A stretch of 64,000 bases of DNA from Sphingomonas parapaucimobilis NBRC 15100 (lineage in GTDB: Bacteria > Pseudomonadota > Alphaproteobacteria > Sphingomonadales > Sphingomonadaceae). The stretch is taken from positions 114,667-178,666 of the forward strand of contig NZ_BBPI01000035.1 of NCBI RefSeq assembly GCF_000787715.1. Reading direction: 5' to 3'. Under the pieces are notes generated by a model that had not been told where the DNA came from, made no database searches, and saw only the letters and a list, made by a program, of their open reading frames with translations. Both the position numbers and the translations under genes were made by a program. Positions 15,988 to 23,784 of this stretch are shown here, in pieces. The first letter of the stretch is position 1. Each line of letters begins with the position of its first letter.

Positions 15988-17351
15988 ACACCCTCCCGCT
16001 GCGCGCTCTGCGCCAATTCGTTGATGTCCTTCACGCCGCGCGGCACCTCGCAGAACAGCACCTTGCGTCCGCGCGCGCGCTGCGCCGCGACACCGCGCAT
16101 CAGCATCTGTTCCGCCTCGCTGCCGGGCGCGTCGTTCTGTTTCAGGATGATCAGCCGCCCCATCTGCGGCGGCAGATCGAGCGCCAGCAGATTGCCGAGC
16201 GCGATCATCGCGATGACGCGCAGCGACGGATCACCCGAAGCGGCCGTCAGCCCGTCCTCGATACCTTCGGACGCCCACACGTCCGTTCCAGCCGGAATGT
16301 CGCGGAGAGGACAGGCATGCCGCCCCTTCCACACGGGGATATGTCCGCCGTGATAGGTGCCCATGACCTTTTTCGGGTCATTGGGTTCGCCCCGCCGGTT
16401 GAGGCCGATCAGGTCGCCTCCCGCCTTGCGGTTGCGGACCACGTCCAGCCAGGTGCGATGCGTCGCGATATGCTGGCCCGCCAGATTGGTGACCATCGCC
16501 ACCATCGCCGGTAACAGGATCGGCTGCTCGCCATCCTTCGGCCAGCCATATTGCAGCGCCTCGTGATAGCGGAGCGATCCGGGGAACCGCCCCAAAGCCT
16601 CGAAGTCGATCCCGCGACCCGCCGATAGATAATGGTGGACCGGATCGCCGATCTTAAGCGGCGATGCCTGATGATAGCGGCGCTGCGCGTTCTTCGTCTT
16701 CTTCGCGGCGTCGGCCTGGGCCTGCGCATCGCGCTCCGCACGACGCCCTTGCGATTCGAGCCGGAATTGCTGCAATCGCGCCGGGTCGCTGTCGTCGATG
16801 TGCAGCCATCCCTTGGCCCAGCGGACCGCCTGCTTCACATCGCCCTGGAACAGAACCTCCGCGATCAGCCACAGCGCGTTACCGCCCTCGCGCGTGCCCG
16901 TGGGCGCAAGGAAATCCTTCCACCACCCCCGACGCGGCCCGCTGCCGACGTGGATGCGCAGCGACTGGCCGGGATCGCCCGCCAGATTGCCGACACACAT
17001 CTCATTGCCTTCCTCATAGGCGTTGGGCAGCAGATCCTTGACCAGCGACTCGATACGGTCGGTCAGCAGGTCGACGATTTCGTCGACGCTCATGGTCGGG
17101 CCTGTCATCCGCGCGCGAAGCCGCTGGATCGCCGCGACATGGCCGTCGTTCGCCGCGACGAGGTCGCAACCCAGTTCCGGCCGATCGTCGTACAGCTTGA
17201 CGACCAGGCGCACGGTGCTTTTCGGCCGCCCCGTCGCTTCGCAAATCGCATCGATCGACCGCCCGGCGTCCCAATGCGACAGAATATCACGTTCATACTC
17301 GGCAAGACCGTCCTCCAGTCCGCGTTCAAAGGTGCCCGCCGCGTCAAGCAT
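15984..17351 (-). CDS. Phage DNA primase with Toprim domain, 455 aa
   Basis: N-terminal 60 residues look like a helix-turn-helix (IDAICEATGRPKSTVRLVV). Then comes a primase-like segment (SLRIHVGSGPRRGWWKDF) without zinc-binding cysteines, and at residues 359-367 the Toprim signature ASEGIEDGL, followed by RLIILKQNDAPG and a final KDINEL typical of phage Toprim primases. The protein should make RNA primers for phage replication. It is the first gene of the minus replication operon, preceded by a 250-bp region with an inverted repeat. Confidence 0.8.
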   Translation of the reverse strand: MLDAAGTFERGLEDGLAEYERDILSHWDAGRSIDAICEATGRPKSTVRLVVKLYDDRPELGCDLVAANDGHVAAIQRLRARMTGPTMSVDEIVDLLTDRIESLVKDLLPNAYEEGNEMCVGNLAGDPGQSLRIHVGSGPRRGWWKDFLAPTGTREGGNALWLIAEVLFQGDVKQAVRWAKGWLHIDDSDPARLQQFRLESQGRRAERDAQAQADAAKKTKNAQRRYHQASPLKIGDPVHHYLSAGRGIDFEALGRFPGSLRYHEALQYGWPKDGEQPILLPAMVAMVTNLAGQHIATHRTWLDVVRNRKAGGDLIGLNRRGEPNDPKKVMGTYHGGHIPVWKGRHACPLRDIPAGTDVWASEGIEDGLTAASGDPSLRVIAMIALGNLLALDLPPQMGRLIILKQNDAPGSEAEQMLMRGVAAQRARGRKVLFCEVPRGVKDINELAQSAQREGV

Positions 17352-17498
17352 GGGAGTACGTTCGCGGCGGGCACAGGACGACCGGGCGGCATTGCAGCGC
17401 GCGCCCGCACCATCGGCGGGGAGTGGTCGCCGACGATCCCGAATTGGCGGTGAAGCCCCCCGACATGGTCAGGACCCCACGCGCAAAAAATTATCAGT

Positions 17499-17525
17499 TT
17501 GATCCCGATTGTTTTGTTGGATCAA
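17499..17525. promoter_or_regulatory. Inverted repeat upstream of the replication operon
   Basis: TTGATCC at 17499-17505 and GGATCAA at 17519-17525 form a perfect 7-bp inverted repeat with a 13-base AT-rich centre, 150 bp upstream of the primase start and 75 bp from the end of the XRE gene. It could be an operator or part of the promoter region for the primase operon. No clear -35/-10 pair was found with it. Confidence 0.4.
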
Positions 17526-17598
17526 TTTCCTAAACTGGAACATAAGAAGAACAAAACCGATGGAGAACGGAATGTCAGCTTGCATCCTCGCCTTCCCC

Positions 17599-17853
17599 TC
17601 ACGCCGCCCGCGCCAGCGCGGACAGCGCGGCGTCGAGCAGCCGACGCCAGCGCGGAATATCGTAAAAGCTGTTGGGCTCGACCTCGCCAGCCGTGTAGCG
17701 ATAGATCCGCTCCATCACTTCGGGGGATGGAACAACCGGATTTTTCGACCGCTCGATCTGGCTGATATGCGACTGCGATACGTCGATCGCGTCGGCGAGC
17801 TGCCCCTGGGTGAGGCCCCGCTTCTTCCGCCAATCCACCAATCGCAACGGCAT
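17599..17853 (-). CDS. XRE-family regulator (Cro/CI-type), 84 aa
   Basis: A GGAGA site precedes ATG 17853. The first 60 residues are a classic helix-turn-helix: LVDWRKKRGLTQGQLADAI followed by VSQSHISQIERSKNP. The rest (YDIPRWRRLLDAALSAL) is a short tail with no oligomerisation or cleavage domain, so it looks more like Cro or a small repressor. It is divergent from the second XRE gene; between them lie two operators in inverted orientation and a TTGACA box (17909-17904, minus strand) overlapped by the operator. Confidence 0.85.
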   Translation of the reverse strand: MPLRLVDWRKKRGLTQGQLADAIDVSQSHISQIERSKNPVVPSPEVMERIYRYTAGEVEPNSFYDIPRWRRLLDAALSALARAA

Positions 17854-17893
17854 TCGCCTGTCTCCTGTTCTGGAAACCGACGCTATTACGATA

Positions 17894-17944
17894 GCTTATA
17901 TTTTGTCAATTGCCATAACCAGAACGACGAGGCACAATATAAGC
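17894..17944. promoter_or_regulatory. Divergent switch promoter with inverted pair of 12-bp operators
   Basis: GCTTATATTTTG at 17894-17905 and CACAATATAAGC at 17933-17944 are inverted copies of CANAATATAAGC. The first overlaps the -35 (TTGACA, 17909-17904) of the minus-strand XRE gene. The second overlaps the -10 region of the plus-strand XRE gene (possible TTGCCA at 17910-17915). The same 12-mer recurs twice at 18,793-18,822. This layout matches a bistable repressor switch. Confidence 0.75.
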
Positions 17945-17946
17945 AG

Positions 17947-18309
17947 ATGTCATATGTCATCGCCATGTTTCCGGACAATCGCCTCCGTGAGCTGCGCAAA
18001 GCGGCAGGGCTCAGCCAGACGCAACTGGCCGAGGCGAGTGGCGTGTCCCAACCGTACATCAGCCAGATGGAGAATGCGGACGGGACGACGCTCGACATCG
18101 CGCGCATGCGCGCCCTCTCGCGCATCCTGAAATGCACCCCCGCCGATCTGCTCGCGGTGGTCGACAACCCCGACCGGCTCGACGACGAGGAACGCGAGCT
18201 GATCGCGCGCTACCGCGCGTCCGGCATGGCGCAGCGCGAGATGATCCGCCGCGTCGCCGAACCCCTGCCTGTTCCGGCAGAACCGGCCCGCCGTACCGCC
18301 GTCGCCTGA
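17947..18309 (+). CDS. XRE-family transcriptional regulator, 120 aa
   Basis: Helix-turn-helix at about residues 11-65: LRELRKAAGLSQTQLAEASG, VSQPYISQMENADG. The C-terminal part (DDEERELIARYRASGMAQREM) is a short helical tail. ATG 17947 has no ribosome site and lies right after the operator/-10 region, so the message may be leaderless as for lambda cI; ATG 17965 is an alternative. It is divergent from the 84-residue XRE gene. Which of the two maintains lysogeny cannot be told from sequence alone. Confidence 0.85.
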   Translation: MSYVIAMFPDNRLRELRKAAGLSQTQLAEASGVSQPYISQMENADGTTLDIARMRALSRILKCTPADLLAVVDNPDRLDDEERELIARYRASGMAQREMIRRVAEPLPVPAEPARRTAVA

Positions 18310-18720
18310 TCAGCGGGCGGGCAACACCCGCTCGCTTTGCCAGAACATGCTATAAGCGGTAGCGCCGACCACCAGTAACTGGGCAATCGGCGCTAGACGT
18401 GCCCAGGCCATGGGCATGATCACCAGCTCATAGAACAGCCCGGCCAGGCACAACCCCAGCAGCTCGACAAAGACGATGCGCGGCGCATAGCCGCGCAGCA
18501 CCGCGTCGCACGCCGCCCGCGCGGCCGCCACGCCGACGCCGCCCGCCAAACACGCGACGAAGAAGCCGATGATTTCCGGCCGGATCACCGTCATCACCAT
18601 ATAGAATAAACCAGCGACCAGGCCGACGACCATCGCGACCACCGCCAGGACGATCGGCACCAGCACCATGGCAACGGCCGTTCCGCCGATCCGCGCCGCA
18701 TCCCCCGTGTTTCCCGCCAT
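18310..18720 (-). CDS. Prophage inner-membrane protein, 136 aa
   Basis: GGAG seven bases upstream supports ATG 18720 rather than earlier in-frame ATGs, which fall in the operator region. Hydrophobic stretches AVAMVLVPIVLAVVAMVVGL, EIIGFFVACLAGGVGVAAAR, IVFVELLGLCLAGLFYEL and a last weaker one suggest four membrane helices. It is convergent with the XRE gene and divergent from the early operon, and its promoter region shares the switch operators, so it is probably expressed or silenced with the lysogeny decision. A superinfection exclusion role is possible but not shown. Confidence 0.75.
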   Translation of the reverse strand: MAGNTGDAARIGGTAVAMVLVPIVLAVVAMVVGLVAGLFYMVMTVIRPEIIGFFVACLAGGVGVAAARAACDAVLRGYAPRIVFVELLGLCLAGLFYELVIMPMAWARLAPIAQLLVVGATAYSMFWQSERVLPAR

Positions 18721-18792
18721 TTTGTCGCTCCAGCCTGTCATGGACAGGCTGGCGCGACGCTTTGCCGATCGCAAGAGCCCACGACGCCGCGT

Positions 18793-18822
18793 CAAAATAT
18801 AAGCTATGGACATAATATAAGC
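18793..18822. promoter_or_regulatory. Tandem pair of switch operators at early promoter
   Basis: CAAAATATAAGC at 18793-18804 and CATAATATAAGC at 18811-18822 are direct repeats 18 bp apart of the 12-mer found at 17,894 and 17,933. A possible plus-strand promoter, TGGACA at 18807-18812 and GATATT at 18829-18834 (16-bp spacer), is overlapped by the second copy, so binding would control the early operon starting at 18,865. Confidence 0.75.
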
Positions 18823-18864
18823 ATATCTGATATTCCGGTTTTCAGACCAATATCGGAGGCGCTT

Positions 18865-19227
18865 ATGGGCGTGATGAAGCCCGAGGCATTCACATACAGC
18901 CTTGAAGACGTGATGCGGCGGTTCGGCCAGACGGCGGACACCGGCATCGCCCGCACGCCACGCTGGCAGCTCCAGTTCGCGGCCCGCCTGATCGAGAAAC
19001 AGGCTTTCCCGGCACCGCTCCCGATCCTTTCGGGCGTCGAGCTGACCGACGCGCTCAAGCCCAAGAGCCGCTGGAACATGGCGGCCGTCGATCGCTGGTT
19101 CGAGGATCGCGTCACGCCCGAAGTTACCGCCGCGCAGGAACGCTCCCGTCGCCGCGAAGGCGAACGGACCATGGACGATCGCGCACAGCGTCTGGGCCTC
19201 AGCCTCGTCAACGGGGATCGCGCATGA
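18865..19227 (+). CDS. First gene of the early operon, unknown function, 120 aa
   Basis: Starts ATG behind GGAGGCGCTT. Sequence has EAFTYSLEDVMRRFGQTADTG and a basic C-terminal helix (QERSRRREGERTMDDR), and looks like a small DNA-binding or scaffold-type regulator, but no family is recognised. Being first after the operator-controlled promoter, it could be an early regulator. Its stop overlaps the next start (ATGA). Confidence 0.65.
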   Translation: MGVMKPEAFTYSLEDVMRRFGQTADTGIARTPRWQLQFAARLIEKQAFPAPLPILSGVELTDALKPKSRWNMAAVDRWFEDRVTPEVTAAQERSRRREGERTMDDRAQRLGLSLVNGDRA

Positions 19228-19319
19228 CCGCGCTTCTCCATTTCGCCATTTTCGTCGGCGCCGGGCTGACCGCCGTCGGCTCGCTCGCCAGCGACCTTCA
19301 CCGCCTCAGTGGGAGATAG
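19224..19319 (+). CDS. Tiny membrane peptide, 31 aa
   Basis: ATG 19224 in ATGA overlap with the previous stop; sequence MTALLHFAIFVGAGLTAVGS then LASDLHRLSGR, one transmembrane helix and a short polar tail. Its end supplies the GGGAG ribosome site of the next gene. The overlap favours a real gene but it is very short. Confidence 0.5.
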   Translation: MTALLHFAIFVGAGLTAVGSLASDLHRLSGR

Positions 19320-19322
19320 TCC

Positions 19323-19967
19323 ATGTCCGCTCTTTTCATGCCCCGCCCTAACGACACGCTGTCGGCTGACAGCTCGCAGGTTCTGATCGGCGACGCGCTC
19401 CGCGACATCATCGGCGAGCGCATCGAGCAGATCGACAAGCACGGCCACACGCCAACCGCCGACGATCGCTATGAGACGCCCGCCGAGCTGATCGGCGCGG
19501 CAACCTGCTATGCGGATACCGCCCATGATCAGGTCGACGGTCCGCCGTCCTATGATCCAGATCTCGCTCCGGCCGAATGGCCCTGGTCGCCGCAGCATTG
19601 GCGTTGCGGTGACGCCCGGCGCAATCTGGTCAAGGCTGCCGCGCTCCTGTGGGCCGCGATCGACAACATGGATCGCGCCGAACGGTTGAAGGCCGGGGCG
19701 GATGACCGCCCCATGGCAACCGGCACCGAGCCTTGTTCGCAATATCGGCCGATCGATGCGACGACGGGCTTCGCGCGCGGGATCGCGGACAGCAGGACGT
19801 GGCTCGTCCGCGACGGCGAAGGCAACAAGGCCGCCGCATTCTGGACCGGCGATATGTGGGTGTATGCCACCGACGACGGCCCCCATGAACAGCTCGATTT
19901 CGAGCCCACCCATGTCCTGCCCGGCCGCGCGGGGCGCCCCGGGTTCGTGGACTTCGCCGTCGCATGA
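19323..19967 (+). CDS. Two-domain phage protein with C-terminal DUF551-like module, 214 aa
   Basis: Residues about 20-120 match a common phage accessory domain: ERIEQIDKHGHTP with DDR, then an AA-x-C-Y segment, WPW, and RRNLVKAAALLWAAIDNMDR. After a linker, residues about 140-205 start YRPIDATTGFARGIADSRTW and end FEPTHVLPGR, the pattern of a DUF551-like module. Function unknown. Stop overlaps the next gene (ATGA). Confidence 0.68.
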   Translation: MSALFMPRPNDTLSADSSQVLIGDALRDIIGERIEQIDKHGHTPTADDRYETPAELIGAATCYADTAHDQVDGPPSYDPDLAPAEWPWSPQHWRCGDARRNLVKAAALLWAAIDNMDRAERLKAGADDRPMATGTEPCSQYRPIDATTGFARGIADSRTWLVRDGEGNKAAAFWTGDMWVYATDDGPHEQLDFEPTHVLPGRAGRPGFVDFAVA

Positions 19968-20410
19968 ACAGCCTCGCTTATATCGCCGCGCAGCGCGCCC
20001 GCGAGGTTCTGCAGGTCGGCGACCGTATTCAGGTAGATCACTGCCCCAAAGGACGAATAACCGTCACGATGACGGGCTGGTCCGGCGATTACTTCACCAG
20101 TGCCACGCATGACGACCTGATCCCCGGCTGCATCGTCAAGGTCAACGGCCACCCAATGCGGTTCATTCGGCCGGAGGAAGAGGAAGAATGGGAAAATCCG
20201 GATTCTCAAGCGACCGCGCGGCGCAGCGAGGTCGACCGCTGGGATTGCGGCAATAGCCACCTGATCTATCGGACGGCGCTTCGCCTCATCGACCGCAACC
20301 GCATCCGCGAACTCGACACGATGGAGTTCATCGTCGATGCGGTGCGACGGGCGGGGCCGTCCTTTGCCGCAGCGGTCGCGATCGACCTCGACGAGGACGT
20401 GCCGTTCTGA
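19964..20410 (+). CDS. Phage protein of unknown function, 148 aa
   Basis: ATGA overlap at the start. N-terminal half is beta-like (LQVGDRIQVDHCPKGRITVT), containing a hypothetical SH3-like barrel; an acidic PEEEEEWENPD stretch follows; the C-terminal half is helical (LIYRTALRLIDRNRIRELD). No family recognised. The stop at 20,408-20,410 overlaps the next start by one base. Confidence 0.65.
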   Translation: MNSLAYIAAQRAREVLQVGDRIQVDHCPKGRITVTMTGWSGDYFTSATHDDLIPGCIVKVNGHPMRFIRPEEEEEWENPDSQATARRSEVDRWDCGNSHLIYRTALRLIDRNRIRELDTMEFIVDAVRRAGPSFAAAVAIDLDEDVPF

Positions 20411-20778
20411 TGCCGCGCCACAGTCTCGACGACGCGGCGATCCAGCGGGCGCTCGAAATGCGCGCGGCTGGGCGAAGCTGCAAGACGATCGCCAAGACGC
20501 TCGGCGTGTCGATCGGGGCGGTGAACTACCAGTGCCTGCGCCACGGCGTCATCTCCCCCCATCAGCGCCGTACCGCGGTGCCGATCCAGCCCGCCGCGAT
20601 CGTCGGTCCAAGCGGCCGCGTGCAGCGGGCTTTCACCCAGGCCGATGACGAACAGCTCATGGCGCTGGAAGCCGCCGGAACAGGCTACCGGGCCATGGCC
20701 CGCCAGCTCGGCCGTGCCTATTCCAGCATTCGCATGCGGCTGCTCGCCATCGCCATTCGCGAGGAACTGCCCGCATGA
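20410..20778 (+). CDS. DNA-binding protein with two HTH segments, 122 aa
   Basis: Two helix-turn-helix-like segments: about residues 8-42 (IQRALEMRAAGRSCKTIAKT, then GVSIGAVNYQCLRHG), and about residues 74-115 (FTQADDEQLMALEAAGTGYR, then MARQLGRAYSSIRMRL), the second like a Myb/SANT-type domain. It should bind DNA and may control the early operon. Overlaps its neighbours by 1 to 4 bases. Confidence 0.7.
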   Translation: MPRHSLDDAAIQRALEMRAAGRSCKTIAKTLGVSIGAVNYQCLRHGVISPHQRRTAVPIQPAAIVGPSGRVQRAFTQADDEQLMALEAAGTGYRAMARQLGRAYSSIRMRLLAIAIREELPA

Positions 20779-21620
20779 CGCTCCGGCCGCTCACCGATGA
20801 TTTCGCCATGCGCTCGGCCGACACAACGACCCCGCCCCATCTGGTCGACCGACGCGCCATGCTGGTCGAGCTGGAGGAGGAGTTGGACAAGCGGATCCGC
20901 GTCTATCCCGGCCATGTCGAGCGCCGGTTGATGAGTCGCGAGGATGCCGAACATCATATCGTCGTCTGGCGCGCGATCATCGCCGATTTCCACCGGGACG
21001 AGGCGGCCGCCGCGCGGCGCGACGGCCATGGCTATGCCATCGATCCGGCCCCCTACACCCATGATTTCGACGCCCGCGTGCGCGAGCTGCGCCGCGAACT
21101 GGCGACCAGGCGCAATGCCTATCCCAAATGGATCGCCAGCCCTGCCAATCCGCTGACCGCCGAGACGGCCACGCGGAAACTCACGCGGCTCGATGCGGTC
21201 CACTGGCGCTACTGGATGCACCTTTTCGCATTCGACGAGCGCGGTGATCCCCTCGACCTGACCCGCCTCGCCCACGCGGCCGAGCGCGAAATGCTGAACC
21301 GCGCGGCCGCATGGCGCGACGCATCCGCCAGAGGCGGCATTCCGGCCGCGATCGCGGCGCGCTGGCGCAACCACTGGCAGGTCATCGTCCTGCTGCTGCG
21401 CGAGGTCCGCGACGGGACGCCCGCATGGGAACTCGTCCGGCCGACTGACATGCCCCGCCTTGCCGCGACCGCTTGGGGCGTCCTCGACCACTATCTGACG
21501 CTCGGCACGGCCGGAGATCCCGCCGCAACCGCCCGCGTCGCCCAGCTGGAGCCGCTGTTCTGCTGGCTCGACCGGCTGGCCCGCCAGCACGCACCCCTTC
21601 TTAGAAAGGAAGTCGCATGA
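20775..21620 (+). CDS. Helical phage protein of unknown function, 281 aa
   Basis: Starts ATG in ATGA overlap. Mostly long charged helices (RRAMLVELEEELDKRIRVYP, RVRELRRELATRRNAYPKW, HWQVIVLLLREVRDG). Many arginines, no signal or membrane segment, no catalytic motif seen. Largest unknown gene of the early operon after the integrase; possible roles include host takeover or anti-defence. No family recognised. Confidence 0.65.
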   Translation: MTLRPLTDDFAMRSADTTTPPHLVDRRAMLVELEEELDKRIRVYPGHVERRLMSREDAEHHIVVWRAIIADFHRDEAAAARRDGHGYAIDPAPYTHDFDARVRELRRELATRRNAYPKWIASPANPLTAETATRKLTRLDAVHWRYWMHLFAFDERGDPLDLTRLAHAAEREMLNRAAAWRDASARGGIPAAIAARWRNHWQVIVLLLREVRDGTPAWELVRPTDMPRLAATAWGVLDHYLTLGTAGDPAATARVAQLEPLFCWLDRLARQHAPLLRKEVA

Positions 21621-21853
21621 ACTACCAGAAAATCTCGTCACGCCTCTCGCCCGGACAGATCAGCACGATTCGGGGCCTTGATGCCACCCCCTGCATCCTT
21701 GGATGCGCGGAACCTACAGCCATCCGCTTATCGAAGCCCGCGAAGGTCCGGCCAGCATTAACCGTCAAGACGATGGGCCCCAACGGCCCAATGTTCGCAC
21801 TCAACAGCCACGGCCTCGAGGTCAAGAAAGTGGTGGAGGCCGCCCGTGGCTGA
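21617..21853 (+). CDS. Small phage protein, 78 aa
   Basis: Starts ATG in ATGA overlap with AGAAAGGA just before. Sequence MNYQKISSRLSPGQISTIRG, with a later GPNGPMFALNSHGLEVKKVV. It overlaps the start of the zinc-ribbon gene by 8 bp. No family recognised. Confidence 0.6.
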   Translation: MNYQKISSRLSPGQISTIRGLDATPCILGCAEPTAIRLSKPAKVRPALTVKTMGPNGPMFALNSHGLEVKKVVEAARG

Positions 21854-22364
21854 AATACCGGAACTTCTGCCGTGTCGGTTTTGTGGATCGGCCGATGTGA
21901 GCATGTCTTTCTCCGCGACCTTGCAGAGTCCGGAGCCCGCCTCCCGCTTTGTCGAATGCGAGGACTGCACGGCCTGCGGCCCCAGCGTCAAGATTGTGGA
22001 TGGTGATGATGCCGACGCGAAAGCATCGGCGGCTGCCGCTTGGAACACGCGTGTCACCTCGCCAGCCGGGCAGGAAGTCACCCGCGCCGCCCCGCCCGCG
22101 ATGGATCGTGAGGCGGTGGAGAAGGCGTTGACCAGTTGTCGCGACCAGTTCGCCTTCCAGGGGGAGGGGTGGCAGCCGATTGAGACTGCCGTGCTGTGGG
22201 AAGTCTACATCGTCACGGACGGCATCAATGCTGCGATGTCGCAATATGCGGAAAGCGATCACGGCGACCGTTTTTGGGCAGTTGAGCCGGAAGATGCGCT
22301 CGAATGGGAGCCGACGCACTGCATCGCCACCCCCGCCTCTCACGCCAGCGATGGGGGAAAGTAG
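21846..22364 (+). CDS. Lar-like zinc ribbon fused to DUF551-like module, 172 aa
   Basis: Starts GTG. Residues 8-70 are a zinc ribbon of the restriction-alleviation (Lar) type: LLPCRFCGS, then VECEDCTACGP and WNTRV. Lar-type proteins of Rac and other prophages modulate type I restriction or act as host-takeover factors. After a linker, GWQPIETAVLWEVYIV ... WEPTHCIATP is a DUF551-like module. The fusion suggests an early host-interaction protein. All four zinc-binding cysteines are present. Confidence 0.75.
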   Translation: MAEIPELLPCRFCGSADVSMSFSATLQSPEPASRFVECEDCTACGPSVKIVDGDDADAKASAAAAWNTRVTSPAGQEVTRAAPPAMDREAVEKALTSCRDQFAFQGEGWQPIETAVLWEVYIVTDGINAAMSQYAESDHGDRFWAVEPEDALEWEPTHCIATPASHASDGGK

Positions 22365-22365
22365 G

Positions 22366-23130
22366 ATGGGAAAGCGAGAGAGCAAAGGCCAGCAGGTCAA
22401 GAGCTTTAAGCACTATGTGCCCGGCCCTGACCTGATCGGCATTGAGACAATCGGCAAGGTCTACTTCAAAGCCGACGACGGGTTGTTCTACATCTACGTC
22501 CCCGAGCACGTTACCAGCTACATGCCCACGATCGAGGGCTATCTGGAGGGCCGCTACAACGGGCGCGCGGGCTATGTCTCTGCACCCAAGATGGATGACA
22601 CCATCCGGGGCTATGAGGGCGTGCTGGCCGCGTATAAGCGGCGTCGGGAGAATGAGGCCCGCGTGAAGATGATCCGGGTCGAGTTCGCCGCGAACCATCC
22701 GGAGCGGGGCACCTATACCCAAGGGCGCTTGGAGGGCATCAGCTTTACCGGCAGGCCCGCGATCTTCCTCCGGCATGAGGTGGTGTGGCGGGTCAACGAT
22801 GGGCTCTATCATATCTCCGATCGAGAGATGGCGCGGGCAGAGAAAGAGGGCGCGATCCCAAACATGCACTGGGTCGCCGCCATGCCCGGCACCGAGCACT
22901 ATCGGCAGAGCACCCAAAAGACGTTCGTCATGGACTGGACTGAAGAGCGGGAAGCGTTCTTCGTCAAAATGCACGGTGACATGGAGTGGCTGATTGAGGC
23001 CTGCATGGCGATGCTGTTCGGCGACACTCAAGCGAACGTGGACAAGCTGATTGCCGGGGGCGGGTTCATTGCGCTGGGTTCGCCCCAAGCGCCCGCCCTT
23101 CCTGCCCCCAATTCGGGAGACCCCGCATGA
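22366..23130 (+). CDS. Phage protein of unknown function, 254 aa
   Basis: Starts ATG 22366 right after the previous stop with AGTAGG-like spacing. Beta-rich and aromatic-rich (GKVYFKADDGLFYIYVPEHV, then RYNGRAGYVSAPKMDD, VVWRVNDGLYHISDREM) with a helical C-terminal region. Slightly lower GC than its neighbours. No motif recognised. Its stop overlaps the next ATG. Confidence 0.65.
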   Translation: MGKRESKGQQVKSFKHYVPGPDLIGIETIGKVYFKADDGLFYIYVPEHVTSYMPTIEGYLEGRYNGRAGYVSAPKMDDTIRGYEGVLAAYKRRRENEARVKMIRVEFAANHPERGTYTQGRLEGISFTGRPAIFLRHEVVWRVNDGLYHISDREMARAEKEGAIPNMHWVAAMPGTEHYRQSTQKTFVMDWTEEREAFFVKMHGDMEWLIEACMAMLFGDTQANVDKLIAGGGFIALGSPQAPALPAPNSGDPA

Positions 23131-23717
23131 CCACCCAGACGCCGGATGCTGTGCGCGAGGCGGTGGATACGCGCGTTGAGATCGGGGCAAAGGCGCTAGG
23201 GCTGCACCGCATCCCCGGCGGCAAAGGGCCACCTAATCCCCCGACACGCTGGCCCACCGGCCCGCAAGACACGTTGAGCGGCCGAGACGGCACCGTTCCC
23301 CTGACGTGGGACTTTGCCGAGCAATGCCGCGCCGAAGTTCGCGCCATCCTCGCCGCCCTCGACAGACGCGCGGGCGATGCGGGGGAGGAACGCGAGGCAT
23401 TGACCGGACCGCAGTTGGATAGCGTCTTGGACGCGCTCAACTTCGTTCTGTCGGGGGAGGTCGACAAGGATACCTTCCCTCATGGCGCGCCGGTGATGGA
23501 GCGGGCGTATAGCAAGCTGTCGGCGCTGAAAGGCCGGACCGTCCATGCAGCCGCCACCCCCGCGGGGGAGTTTCTGACGGAAACCGTCCGTCTTGCAGTT
23601 TGGAATGCTGCGAAGAAAAAGGGGATCAGCGACGAGGCGGCGCTTGCAACCGTTGAAGCCGTGATTGCTGAATTGCCCACGACTGTGGGGCGGACCACCG
23701 TTCCACCATTGACCTGA
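23127..23717 (+). CDS. Phage protein of unknown function, 196 aa
   Basis: Starts ATG in ATGA overlap. Segments WDFAEQCRAEVRAILAALD and GPQLDSVLDALNFVLSGE suggest a helical soluble protein; the middle is proline/glycine rich. No family recognised. Its 3' end contains the -35 box of the promoter for the next genes. Confidence 0.6.
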   Translation: MTTQTPDAVREAVDTRVEIGAKALGLHRIPGGKGPPNPPTRWPTGPQDTLSGRDGTVPLTWDFAEQCRAEVRAILAALDRRAGDAGEEREALTGPQLDSVLDALNFVLSGEVDKDTFPHGAPVMERAYSKLSALKGRTVHAAATPAGEFLTETVRLAVWNAAKKKGISDEAALATVEAVIAELPTTVGRTTVPPLT

Positions 23718-23784
23718 TCGCATCGACGACCCAGATTGAATATGCGCCCTGTCGCAGGACGGGGCCAACGTCAGAAAGGACGAT
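23709..23784 (+). promoter_or_regulatory. Second copy of the phage promoter-leader module
   Basis: TTGACC at 23709-23714 and CAGATT/GAATAT-type -10 candidates are followed by a leader with CCTGT (23748), GGACGGG and GTCAGAAAGGAC just before the 90-residue gene. The leader before 11,691 shows the same blocks: CCTGT (11650), GGACGGG and GTCAGAAAGGAC. Distance from TTGAC to CCTGT is 39 here and 38 there. The -10 is less certain here. Confidence 0.55.
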
